64,000 nt of DNA from CAYUZU01 sp964448675 (lineage in GTDB: Bacteria > Planctomycetota > Phycisphaerae > UBA1845 > Fen-1342): assembly GCA_964448675.1 (NCBI GenBank), contig CAYUZU010000013.1:1-64000 (forward strand), read 5' to 3'. Shown piece by piece: positions 35,483 to 43,219 of the stretch; positions within the stretch are counted from its first letter, which is position 1; each line of letters opens with the position of its first letter. The translations under genes and the position numbers were made by a program. Below the pieces are notes generated by a model. It was given only the letters and a program-made list of their open reading frames with translations. It was not told the origin of the DNA and made no database searches.

Positions 35483-36958
35483 TCAGCGGCTGTCGTGAAC
35501 CACTTCTCCGTTGATCAGCACGAGCAGCGGCCGGCTGGTCGCCTCGAACGGGTCCTCGTTCCACACCACCAGGTCCGCCACGGCACCAGGCCGGAGCGTG
35601 CCGACCTGCTGGCCAAGCCCGATCAGCTCGGCCGGCGTGGCCGTGATCGCCCGCAAGGCGTCGCCGGTGGACAGGCCGAAACGTGTGGCCATCATGCCCT
35701 GGCGGACGAGGCCCTGCTCGTCGCGCATTTCCTGGGCGGTCAAAGCAAACGTAACGCCCGCGTCGGCGAGCTGCTTGGGCGTGTTGAGCCGCGGGCGCTT
35801 GACCTCGTCGCGGGCGTAGTACGACGCACGCCAGCCGGACGGCTCGATGAAGATCGGTCCGTAAATCACCGGTACGTCGGCCTCGGCCAGGACGGGGAGG
35901 GCGCGGTAGGCCTCGGTCGCTTCTTCAAGCGTGAATCGCAGGCCGAACTCCCTGGCCAGGCGCAATGCGGAGTAGATGTCGTGCTGCATGCGGGCCTGAA
36001 TCCGCAGCGGCACATCGCCATCGAGCACGTCGAGCAGCACGGGGATTGCCTCGGCCGGGGGCATGTCGGCCCCGTGCAGCGGGATTCCCTGTCGGCTGCG
36101 CTGCGCGTCGTAGAAGGCTTTGCGGAAGACCAGGTCAACACCCATGCGGGTCGTCGGCCGGCGCGTGTGAAAAGTCGGCAGCGGACCGTACGTCGGCGGG
36201 AGGTAGTTGGGCCGGCCGCGATAACTGGGGTCGCCACCGAGCGACGCCTTCACCGCCGCCGCGCGCTGCACGACGCGCTGCGACAGTGGCCCGGCCGTCT
36301 TCACGATGGCGCCGCGGGCGCCGATGACGTTGCCTGAGTGCGGCGACACATAAACGGTCGTGACGCCGTTGCGGGCCAGGCGCTTGAAGTCGTTGGAGAA
36401 CAGGTTCACCGCGTCCATGACGAGCCGGTGCGGCGTGACCTCCGATGCGTTGGCGGTCATGGCCTCGAACACGGCGCGATTGGGGGCCAGTGCGGCCTCG
36501 GCCCCGGCCGGCCCGTGGGGCATGGGGCAGAAGTCCTCGGGCGCGGAGCCCATGGGCAGGCTCGGCTCGTCCTCGTCGTGCTGCTCGATATGCCCGATCG
36601 CCTCCCAGAAGGAGTACGCGGGCATGGCGCGGGCGTAGCTGCGGGCCGACTGCTGGACCTCGAAGTCGAGCACACCGCAGGCCTCGACCAGGCCCGGCGT
36701 GAGCACGCCATGGGGCAGGTCGATCACTGCGGCGCCGTCGGGCACGTCGAGGGCCGCGCCGACCGCCACGATCTTGCCGTCCTGGACGAGGACCATGCCG
36801 GGGGCAAACGTCGCGCCGGTCGCCGTCAGCACGCGGGCGGCCTTAATCACCGTCGCGTCCGCTGCGGTCGCGCTGGCTGACAGCCCCCCTGCCATGAGGG
36901 CGGCTGCAAGCAGCGCCGCCGTCCACTTCGCGTTTGAATTGGTTCGATCCGTATTCAT
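35483..36958 (-). CDS. Exported amidohydrolase-fold protein, module 6 (all ligands lost)
   Basis: 491 residues; ATG 36958 overlaps the upstream TGA (ATGA). Signal: WTAALLAAALMAGGLSASATAA. HxH is replaced by PGLVEACGVLD, the beta-5 site reads RIQARMQHDI, and the beta-6 site reads LEEATEAY instead of the family EHGTEAY. The beta-8 Asp is also gone (FALTAQEMRD). The family hairpin NGVTTVYVSPHSGNVIGARG and QVGTLRPGAVADLVVWNEDP remain. It is the clearest pseudoenzyme of the set, although the fold appears intact. Confidence 0.8.
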   Translation of the reverse strand: MNTDRTNSNAKWTAALLAAALMAGGLSASATAADATVIKAARVLTATGATFAPGMVLVQDGKIVAVGAALDVPDGAAVIDLPHGVLTPGLVEACGVLDFEVQQSARSYARAMPAYSFWEAIGHIEQHDEDEPSLPMGSAPEDFCPMPHGPAGAEAALAPNRAVFEAMTANASEVTPHRLVMDAVNLFSNDFKRLARNGVTTVYVSPHSGNVIGARGAIVKTAGPLSQRVVQRAAAVKASLGGDPSYRGRPNYLPPTYGPLPTFHTRRPTTRMGVDLVFRKAFYDAQRSRQGIPLHGADMPPAEAIPVLLDVLDGDVPLRIQARMQHDIYSALRLAREFGLRFTLEEATEAYRALPVLAEADVPVIYGPIFIEPSGWRASYYARDEVKRPRLNTPKQLADAGVTFALTAQEMRDEQGLVRQGMMATRFGLSTGDALRAITATPAELIGLGQQVGTLRPGAVADLVVWNEDPFEATSRPLLVLINGEVVHDSR

Positions 36959-38130
36959 CGGGGCTCTCCTTCGGCCCGCTCGCGGGCCAGATAGACACGT
37001 TGGCCGCCAATGTATACCGCCACGACACTCGACCGCAGGTCGAGCGGGTCTCCGGAGAAGACAACGAGGTCGGCGCGGGCCCCCGCTTCGATCCGACCGA
37101 TCTGATCGGCCACACCCAGTACGCGGGCCGGCTCGATCGTGATGGCGCGACGGGCCGCCGCGGGGCTGAGGCCACCACGGGCCGCCACCGCCGCCCCGAT
37201 GCGCAGGCTGTCGGCGGGCGCATCCGGCAATCCACCCGCCACGGCGACGGGCACGTCGTGCGCGGCGAACTTCGCCGCGGCCCGGGCTTCGCGGCGCGGC
37301 GACGTCAGCCGCAACGGACCGACCACCACGCCGTGCACCTTGCCACTGAGAAGCTCGGCGATGAGGCGGGCGTCGGCGGTGTGGCCGAGCGACAGCTTCA
37401 GGTCGAACTGTTCGGCGAGGTCAAGCGCGGCCATGACGTCGGCCGCAGTGGGCGCCGTCAGCAGGCCGAGGTGCTGCCCCCGGGCGAACGTCTTCAGCGG
37501 CGTGTGGGGGGCGCCGTCGGCGCGAGCCCGCGCGAGCGTGCTGCGCAACAGGCCAACGGCGGCACTGCGCGAGGTCGGCTCGCGATCGACCTTGTACGCA
37601 TCCGGCGCGAGCGACAGTTTCAGCGGGCCGTTGCCGGTGAGCACGCGCGGTTGGCCGTCCTCACCGCCGGTCTGGCAGATCGCCATGCGCCCGCCGACGA
37701 GATTCTGGTCATCCGGCGTCAGCGCGACGGCGGTCACGCCGGCGTGCAGGGCGGCAGTGAATTGCGGCGAGAAGCGGTCGAAGGCGTCGTGGGCGGCCAC
37801 GCGGGGCTGGACCGCGTCGCTGCGCTCGACCATGTCGCCGTCGACGCCGACGGTCGCATGGCAGTCGATCAGACCGGGGCACAGCACCGTGGTCGGGTAG
37901 CGCTCGACCGGCAGGTCGGCGGCGATCTCACCACCCACCTGTACGATCTTCCAGCCGGCCAGCACAACCACGCCCGGCGTCTCGATTTCGCCGGCGGGCG
38001 TGACGTAGCCGCCACACTCGATAACACGCGTGGGCTTCGGCTTGCCGGGGTCAGACGCGTGGGCCAGCGCACTGGCGACGACCGCGACCAGCAGGCCGGC
38101 GATGAATCCATGGTGTGTCCTGGGCTTCAC
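36955..38130 (-). CDS. Exported amidohydrolase-fold protein, module 7 (degenerate, shortest)
   Basis: 391 residues from GTG 38130, with AGAGG upstream. Signal: GFIAGLLVAVVASALAHA. The first motif reads PGLIDCHATVG (HxT instead of HxH). The beta-5 His is lost (LGLLTAPTAADV), while a beta-6 His remains (LSLGHTADARL). The family hairpin AGVTAVALTPDDQNLVGGRM and QIGRIEAGARADLVVFSGDP are present. It lacks the charged insertion of its neighbours. It starts 21 bp after the upstream gene. Confidence 0.8.
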   Translation of the reverse strand: MKPRTHHGFIAGLLVAVVASALAHASDPGKPKPTRVIECGGYVTPAGEIETPGVVVLAGWKIVQVGGEIAADLPVERYPTTVLCPGLIDCHATVGVDGDMVERSDAVQPRVAAHDAFDRFSPQFTAALHAGVTAVALTPDDQNLVGGRMAICQTGGEDGQPRVLTGNGPLKLSLAPDAYKVDREPTSRSAAVGLLRSTLARARADGAPHTPLKTFARGQHLGLLTAPTAADVMAALDLAEQFDLKLSLGHTADARLIAELLSGKVHGVVVGPLRLTSPRREARAAAKFAAHDVPVAVAGGLPDAPADSLRIGAAVAARGGLSPAAARRAITIEPARVLGVADQIGRIEAGARADLVVFSGDPLDLRSSVVAVYIGGQRVYLARERAEGEPR

Positions 38131-38151
38131 GTGTTTCGCCTCTGATACGGA

Positions 38152-39546
38152 TTATTCGGCCTGATACACTTCCTGGCCACCGACGAAGACGCGTACGACG
38201 CGGGCACCGGCCGCCAGGGGATGATCACTCCATATCACCAGATCGGCCTGCAGGCCGGGGCGGATGCGGCCGATTTCGTCGTCCACCCGCAGCAGTCGCG
38301 CCGCGTCGTGGGTCAGGCGGCGGAGCACGTCGTCGCAATCCCAGCCATGGGCTGCGGCCCGGGCCGCCCGCAGGAGCAGATCCGGTGCCTGGCCCGGGGC
38401 CACGACGCCCGAGCCAAAGTACACGTCGAGGCCGGCCTGCTGCAGCACGGCGGCGGCCCTGACGTCGGCCAAGTCCCCCAGACCGCGACGGTCGGCCAGG
38501 TCGCCGACGGGGCCGGAGAGGATCACCGGCACGTCATGTTCGGCGAGGGTCGGCGCCACGAAGTGGGCCCCGGTCGCACCTTCGAGCATGACGGCGGCGT
38601 GAAACTCGTCCGCGACCTCGAGCGCGTTGAGGACGTCCGCCGGGGTATGGGCTTCGATCCGCAGGTAGAGCTCACCGTCGAGGACGCGGAGGAGCATCTC
38701 GGCGTTACGGTCGGTGGCGGGCTCGTTGGGCTTCTTCAGCTCGTCCTTCTTGTCTTTGTCCTTGTCGCCCTTCTTGCCCTTGCCCTTCTTCGGCTTTTCT
38801 TCGGACTTGGGCTGGTCCCCCTTGTCTTTCTGCTCGTCGCCGTCCTGCTTGTCCTCTTTCGCCTGCTCCTTCGCGCGTTCGGCGAGCTTCTCCTCGTATT
38901 CCTCGAGCTCTTCTTCGTAATCGTCCCAGGCGTCGCGATAGTCGCGGGCCGCGCGGAACGCGCTACGCAGGGCCTCGGTCGTCTTGAGTCGCGCAATAGG
39001 GCCACCAGAGTGAACCGCGAAGCACAACGCAGCTTCGTCATCCAGCACACACGTCTCCAGCGCGGCCTGCGGCAGCAGACGCACCACGGCGCCCACGCCG
39101 CCGACGCCGTTGGCCGCCCGCGCCGGCACGCACACCGCGGTAATGCCCCGTGCGAGTGCGGCCGCGAGCCGATCGGCGTCGTAGCGATCGAAGGCATCCA
39201 CGGCGCGGGCGGTGGCCTGGCCGCGGACGGTCGCGTCGGTCAGACCGAGCGTCGTGTGGAGATCGATCAGGCCGGGCGTGATGTACTTGCCCTTGCCGCT
39301 GATCTTGCGGGCCATGAAGGGGACGTCGAGCTTCGGGGCGACGGCGGTGATCTTGCCGCCCTGAAACATGACAACGCCACGATCAAGCTGCCGGCCGTCG
39401 CCGAGCAGGATCGTCGCCCCGCCGATGGCCACCGGACGCATCTGTCCGAAAGCCGTGCCGCTGATCAGTGCAACCGCGAGCGCCGCCCACAGGCACGTCG
39501 GTCGGCGGGCGGCAACCCCAGCGTCAGAGAACTTTGTCTTTTTCAT
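38152..39546 (-). CDS. Exported amidohydrolase-fold protein, module 8 (first gene of operon)
   Basis: 464 residues from ATG 39546, with AGGGTGA upstream; GTG 39558 is an alternative. Signal: LWAALAVALISGTAFGQ. The first motif reads PGLIDLHTTLG (HxT). The beta-5 His remains (RIEAHTPADV), the beta-6 His is lost (LEGATGAH shifts it) and the beta-8 Asp is absent. A lysine/glutamate/aspartate-rich insertion of about 90 residues (YEEELEEYEEKLAERAKEQA and KKGDKDKDKKDELKK) interrupts the barrel at 38,710-38,930. A promoter candidate lies 77 bp upstream. Confidence 0.8.
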   Translation of the reverse strand: MKKTKFSDAGVAARRPTCLWAALAVALISGTAFGQMRPVAIGGATILLGDGRQLDRGVVMFQGGKITAVAPKLDVPFMARKISGKGKYITPGLIDLHTTLGLTDATVRGQATARAVDAFDRYDADRLAAALARGITAVCVPARAANGVGGVGAVVRLLPQAALETCVLDDEAALCFAVHSGGPIARLKTTEALRSAFRAARDYRDAWDDYEEELEEYEEKLAERAKEQAKEDKQDGDEQKDKGDQPKSEEKPKKGKGKKGDKDKDKKDELKKPNEPATDRNAEMLLRVLDGELYLRIEAHTPADVLNALEVADEFHAAVMLEGATGAHFVAPTLAEHDVPVILSGPVGDLADRRGLGDLADVRAAAVLQQAGLDVYFGSGVVAPGQAPDLLLRAARAAAHGWDCDDVLRRLTHDAARLLRVDDEIGRIRPGLQADLVIWSDHPLAAGARVVRVFVGGQEVYQAE

Positions 39547-39622
39547 GCTGCTGATCACCCTGGCGGGTCGATGTGCGCAAGCGTTGCGCCGCGAATGGGG
39601 ACCGAATCATGTCACAATCTGC

Positions 39623-39650
39623 ACTCTACTTTTGCCGAATGAAAAGTCAA
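39623..39650 (-). promoter_or_regulatory. Candidate promoter of the amidohydrolase operon
   Basis: On the minus strand TTGACT (39650..39645) and TAGAGT (39628..39623) are 16 bp apart in an AT-richer stretch. This gives a leader of about 70 nt to the first gene (ATG 39546). It is the only good match in the gap before the operon. No other strong promoter is seen at the tight internal junctions. Confidence 0.45.
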
Positions 39651-39706
39651 TCGCAGGGATGTCGGGAGTTGTCACTCGGCCGCCAGCCCGGCCCGGGCCG
39701 CCCGGC

Positions 39707-40501
39707 TCACGCCCCGACGCGCTCGGCCAGGTCGCGGCAGGTCTGCGGCGCGTGGCCGGCGTAGTGGTTGTTCACGAACACGAGCAGTTCGGCTCGCGCG
39801 GCGATCGCATGCAGGCTCTCGGCGACACGGTCGAGGTCGTGCACGCGGTCCACCACCACCTTGTCCCAGCTCTGCGTCTGCTCTTCGATCCCCTGCCGAT
39901 CGCCGAGCAGCCGAACGTACGACAGCGGGCCGGTTACGACGTCGTACTCATCGAGCAGCCAGTCGATGCGCGGCATCCACACGTGCTCGACCAGCGCCGC
40001 CGACACGTTGTGCGAACGCAGCAGATCGAAGTACGGAGCCCCCACCCAGTTCTTGTTGCGGATCTCGCACGCCAGCGGCACGCGCGTCGCGTAGCGCGCC
40101 AGAAACGCGTCGAGGCGCTCGAGGAACGCCCCCGCGCTGCTGAACGCCTTGCGATTGAAATACTTGAACTGGAGCAGCAGGCACAGGCACTTCTCTCCCA
40201 ATGGCTCCAGTGCGGCCAGCAGCTTGTCCATCGCCTCGTCGCAGTCGAGCAGCACCTGGTCGTGCGTGATCACCCGCGGTACTTTCAAGGCAAACCGGAA
40301 ACCCGCCGGCGTCTTCGCCGCCCAGCCCTCCACCATGCGCCGGCCCGGCGTGCGATAGAACGTGCTGTCCACCTCGACCGCGTCGAACTCGCGCGCGTAC
40401 GCCGCCAGGTAATCGCCCTTGGCCGTGCCCGGCTCGTAGAACGGCCCGAGCCAGTCGTCGTACGACCAGCCCGAGGTGCCGATGTGGATGGGATGACGCA
40501 T
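39707..40501 (-). CDS. DUF72-domain (YecE-like) protein
   Basis: 264 residues. The DUF72 pattern is clear: IHIGTSGWSYDDWLGPFYEP at the start, EVDSTFYRTPGRRMVEGWA, FRFALKVPRVITHD, LQFKYFNRKAF, ACEIRNKNW and the final FVNNHYAGHAPQ. It is a TIM-barrel-like family of unknown biochemical function. It has no signal peptide. It is divergent from the PCMT-type gene at 40629 and lies upstream of the amidohydrolase operon on the same strand, but a promoter candidate separates them. Confidence 0.9.
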   Translation of the reverse strand: MRHPIHIGTSGWSYDDWLGPFYEPGTAKGDYLAAYAREFDAVEVDSTFYRTPGRRMVEGWAAKTPAGFRFALKVPRVITHDQVLLDCDEAMDKLLAALEPLGEKCLCLLLQFKYFNRKAFSSAGAFLERLDAFLARYATRVPLACEIRNKNWVGAPYFDLLRSHNVSAALVEHVWMPRIDWLLDEYDVVTGPLSYVRLLGDRQGIEEQTQSWDKVVVDRVHDLDRVAESLHAIAARAELLVFVNNHYAGHAPQTCRDLAERVGA

Positions 40502-40628
40502 CTCGTGATCTCCGCGGCGACCCGACGGGTCCTGGCAGGCACGCGGCCCGAAGCGTGCGTTGCGCCGCCGCCGGCTCTATGATAGGCGAAGTTCAGATTG
40601 GTCGCACGAACCTCGCCCCAGGCACAGG

Positions 40629-41300
40629 ATGTCGCTGATGGCCCGATCGCCGGAAGAGGCCGATTTTGCCCGGCAGCGTGAGCGCATGGTCGCCGAGCAG
40701 TTGGCGCAGCGCGGGATCCGCGACGAGCGGGTGCTCGACGCGTTCCGCCGGGTGCCGCGCGAGGGCTTCGTGCCGACAGCCGCCCGCGGTCGCGCGTACG
40801 CGGACGGGGCGCTGCCGATCGACTGCGAGCAGACCATCTCGCAGCCGTACATGGTGGCGCGGATGAGCGAAGCGCTGCAACTCGATCCGCGCAAGGCCGT
40901 GCTGGAGATCGGCACCGGGTCCGGCTATCAGACCGCGATTCTCGCCTGCCTCGCCAAGCAGGTGTACACGATCGAGTGGCACCTCAAGCTGCTGAACCAG
41001 GCCGCAGAACGCCTGCGCCGGATCGGCCTGGAGAACGTCAACTATCGGTGCGGCGACGGCTCGCTGGGCTGGCCCGAGCAGGCGCCGTTCGATGCGATCA
41101 TGGTCACGGCCGGTGCGCCGGAGGTGCCCGCCCCGCTGCGGCAGCAGCTCGCGATAGGTGGGCGGATGATCGTGCCGGTGGGACCGCCGGGCGACCAGAC
41201 GCTGCTGCTCATCCAGCGCACGGAACAGGGCTTCGCGGAGCAGGAACTGCTGCGTTGCCGGTTCGTGAAGCTGCTGGGCAAGGCTGCCTGGCGGGAATGA
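40629..41300 (+). CDS. Protein-L-isoaspartate O-methyltransferase
   Basis: 223 residues from ATG 40629. PCMT repairs isoaspartyl residues by SAM-dependent methylation. Diagnostic motifs: YADGALPIDCEQTISQPYMV, SAM-binding VLEIGTGSGYQTAILACLAK, acidic loop VYTIEW, GDGSLGWPEQAPFDAIMVTA and GGRMIVPVGPP. The family's usual length is 205-230. It is cytoplasmic. It lacks an obvious partner (surE is the classical neighbour). Confidence 0.9.
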   Translation: MSLMARSPEEADFARQRERMVAEQLAQRGIRDERVLDAFRRVPREGFVPTAARGRAYADGALPIDCEQTISQPYMVARMSEALQLDPRKAVLEIGTGSGYQTAILACLAKQVYTIEWHLKLLNQAAERLRRIGLENVNYRCGDGSLGWPEQAPFDAIMVTAGAPEVPAPLRQQLAIGGRMIVPVGPPGDQTLLLIQRTEQGFAEQELLRCRFVKLLGKAAWRE

Positions 41301-41342
41301 AGCGTTTCGCACGTCGTGTTCGCGCTCGCGGCCCAGGCCGGT

Positions 41343-41371
41343 TTGATTCGGCCGCTGTCCCGCGATATGCT
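41343..41371 (+). promoter_or_regulatory. Candidate promoter of the iorA-iorB/ACS genes
   Basis: TTGATT (41343..41348) and TATGCT (41366..41371) are separated by 17 bp and lie 98 bp before ATG 41469. Each hexamer matches the sigma70 consensus at four of six positions. Confidence 0.4.
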
Positions 41372-41468
41372 GACAGTAGTCGATCGGCTGTGAGCGTTCG
41401 GCCCGACCTGCCGGCTTCTGACCGGCCCCCGCCCCGGGCTCGAACTCGGCCTGTTGGAGCACATTTAC

Positions 41469-43106
41469 ATGAGAACAGAGCTACTTCTCGGTGACGAAGC
41501 GGTCGCTTTGGCGGCACTTCACTCGCAAATCGGCGGTGCTTTCTCCTACCCCGGCACGCCTTCCACGGAAATCTTCGAATTCATCCTGAAACACGCCCGC
41601 AAGAACGGCGACGTGGCGGCCCGCTGGTCGGCCAACGAGAAGGTCGCCTACGAGGAAGCGCTCGGCATGTCCTATGCCGGCCGCAGGGCGGTCGTTTCGA
41701 TGAAGCACGTCGGGCTCAACGTCGCGGCCGACCCGTTCGTCAACTCGGCGCTGACCGGGGTCAATGGCGGCGTGGTGCTGGTGGTGGCGGACGACCCGGG
41801 CATGCACTCGTCGCAGAACGAGCAGGACAGCCGGTACTATGGCGAGTTCGCCAAGATCCCCGTCCTCGAGCCCGCCAACCAGCAGGAAGCGTACAACATG
41901 ACGCGCGAGGCATTCCGGGTGTCCGAGCGCTTCAACATCCCGGTCATGGTGCGCATCGTGACGCGGCTGGCCCACAGTCGGGCCAATGTGCGTGTCGAGA
42001 CGCCTGAGGCCGGCAACGGCGACAGCACCGGTGAGACGCGGCTGCCGCTGCCCGATCCCAACAACTGGACGCTGGTGCCATCCAACGCGCGGCGGCGCTT
42101 CCGGCAACTGCTGAACATCCAGGCTTCGCTGCGCGACTGGTCCAACGTCTCGGAGTACAACGAGCTGTCGCTCGCGGGCCGGCGCGGCATCATCGCCTCC
42201 GGGCTGGCGCACAACTACGTGCGCGAAGCCCTCGGTGGCAGCAGCGATTTCTCGCTGCTCAAGATCTCGACCTATCCGATCCCGATCGAGCGCGTCCGCG
42301 CGCTGATCGATCATTGTGACGAGATTATCGTCGTCGAGGAGGGCTATCCCTTCATCGAGTCGCGGCTCAACGGCCTGCTCGGCCTGCCCGGCAAGGCCAT
42401 CCACGGCAAACTCAGCGGCCACCTGCCGCCCGACGGTGAGCTCAATCCCGACATTGTCGCCAGCGCCCTCGGCCAGCCGACGCGGCCGCACCCGGACGTC
42501 GTGCCGGATCTGACCAACCGGCCGCCGGCGCTGTGTCGCGGCTGCCCGCACGCCGACACGTTCAAGGCGATCATCGACGCGACGGCGAGCTATCCCGAGC
42601 CGATCTTCTTCAGCGACATCGGCTGCTACACGCTGGGCGTGCTGCCGCCATACAAGGCGGTGCATTCCTGTGTCGACATGGGGGCGTCGATCGCGATGGC
42701 ACACGGTGCATCCCAGGCCGGCGCGTTTCCGGTGTTGTGCACGATTGGCGATTCGACGTTCGCGCACTCGGGCATGACCCCGCTGATCGGGGCCGCCCGC
42801 GCCAACGCCGACATGACCGTCTTCGTGCTGGACAACGCCACCGTCGCCATGACTGGCGGACAGGAGACAATGGCCGCAGGCGAGGATCTGCTGCGCCTGC
42901 TCAAGGGCCTCGGCGTGGCCGAAGAGCACCTCCACCTGATGGAGCCGCTGCCCAAGAACCACAAGCAGAGCGTGGACATGGTCACCCAGGCCATCAAACA
43001 CCGCGGCCTGTCGGTGATTGTCGCCCGGCGTGAGTGCATCCAGACCGCGCGCAAGAGCGTGCCCAAGCGCACCGCCCAGCCGGCCTGCACCGCCTGCGGC
43101 CAGTAG
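41469..43106 (+). CDS. iorA: Indolepyruvate ferredoxin oxidoreductase alpha subunit, lacking the ferredoxin domain
   Basis: 545 residues; ATG 41469 has GGAG 9 nt upstream. IorA with IorB oxidises aryl-pyruvates to aryl-acetyl-CoA, CO2 and reduced ferredoxin. The pyrimidine-binding part begins LLLGDEAVALAALHSQIGGA, FSYPGTPSTEI, VSMKHVGLNVAADPFVNSAL. The TPP-binding part has CRGCPHADTFKAI, FSDIGCYTLGVLPPYKAVH, CTIGDSTFAHSG and VLDNATVAMTGGQET. Known IorA proteins continue with a C-terminal domain holding two 4Fe-4S clusters; here the chain stops at PACTACGQ, at the first CxxC. The next gene, 113 bp away, is the beta subunit fused to an acyl-CoA synthetase. Confidence 0.9.
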   Translation: MRTELLLGDEAVALAALHSQIGGAFSYPGTPSTEIFEFILKHARKNGDVAARWSANEKVAYEEALGMSYAGRRAVVSMKHVGLNVAADPFVNSALTGVNGGVVLVVADDPGMHSSQNEQDSRYYGEFAKIPVLEPANQQEAYNMTREAFRVSERFNIPVMVRIVTRLAHSRANVRVETPEAGNGDSTGETRLPLPDPNNWTLVPSNARRRFRQLLNIQASLRDWSNVSEYNELSLAGRRGIIASGLAHNYVREALGGSSDFSLLKISTYPIPIERVRALIDHCDEIIVVEEGYPFIESRLNGLLGLPGKAIHGKLSGHLPPDGELNPDIVASALGQPTRPHPDVVPDLTNRPPALCRGCPHADTFKAIIDATASYPEPIFFSDIGCYTLGVLPPYKAVHSCVDMGASIAMAHGASQAGAFPVLCTIGDSTFAHSGMTPLIGAARANADMTVFVLDNATVAMTGGQETMAAGEDLLRLLKGLGVAEEHLHLMEPLPKNHKQSVDMVTQAIKHRGLSVIVARRECIQTARKSVPKRTAQPACTACGQ

Positions 43107-43219
43107 CGGCGCGCCAACGTCGGCCGACCCGAACTAATCGAGGAAGCCGCGGCCGCGGCGCCGGCCGCCCCCCGTCACACGCGACGGACAACGAGTCGTC
43201 AATAGCAGAGGAACCGGTC

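Noticed and set aside
33857..36337. 826-codon open frame on the plus strand
   Set aside because: Antisense to two amidohydrolase genes; no domain and biased composition.
43107..43219. Missing IorA ferredoxin domain hidden by a single frameshift or nonsense
   Set aside because: No reading frame in this gap encodes the expected cysteine pattern.
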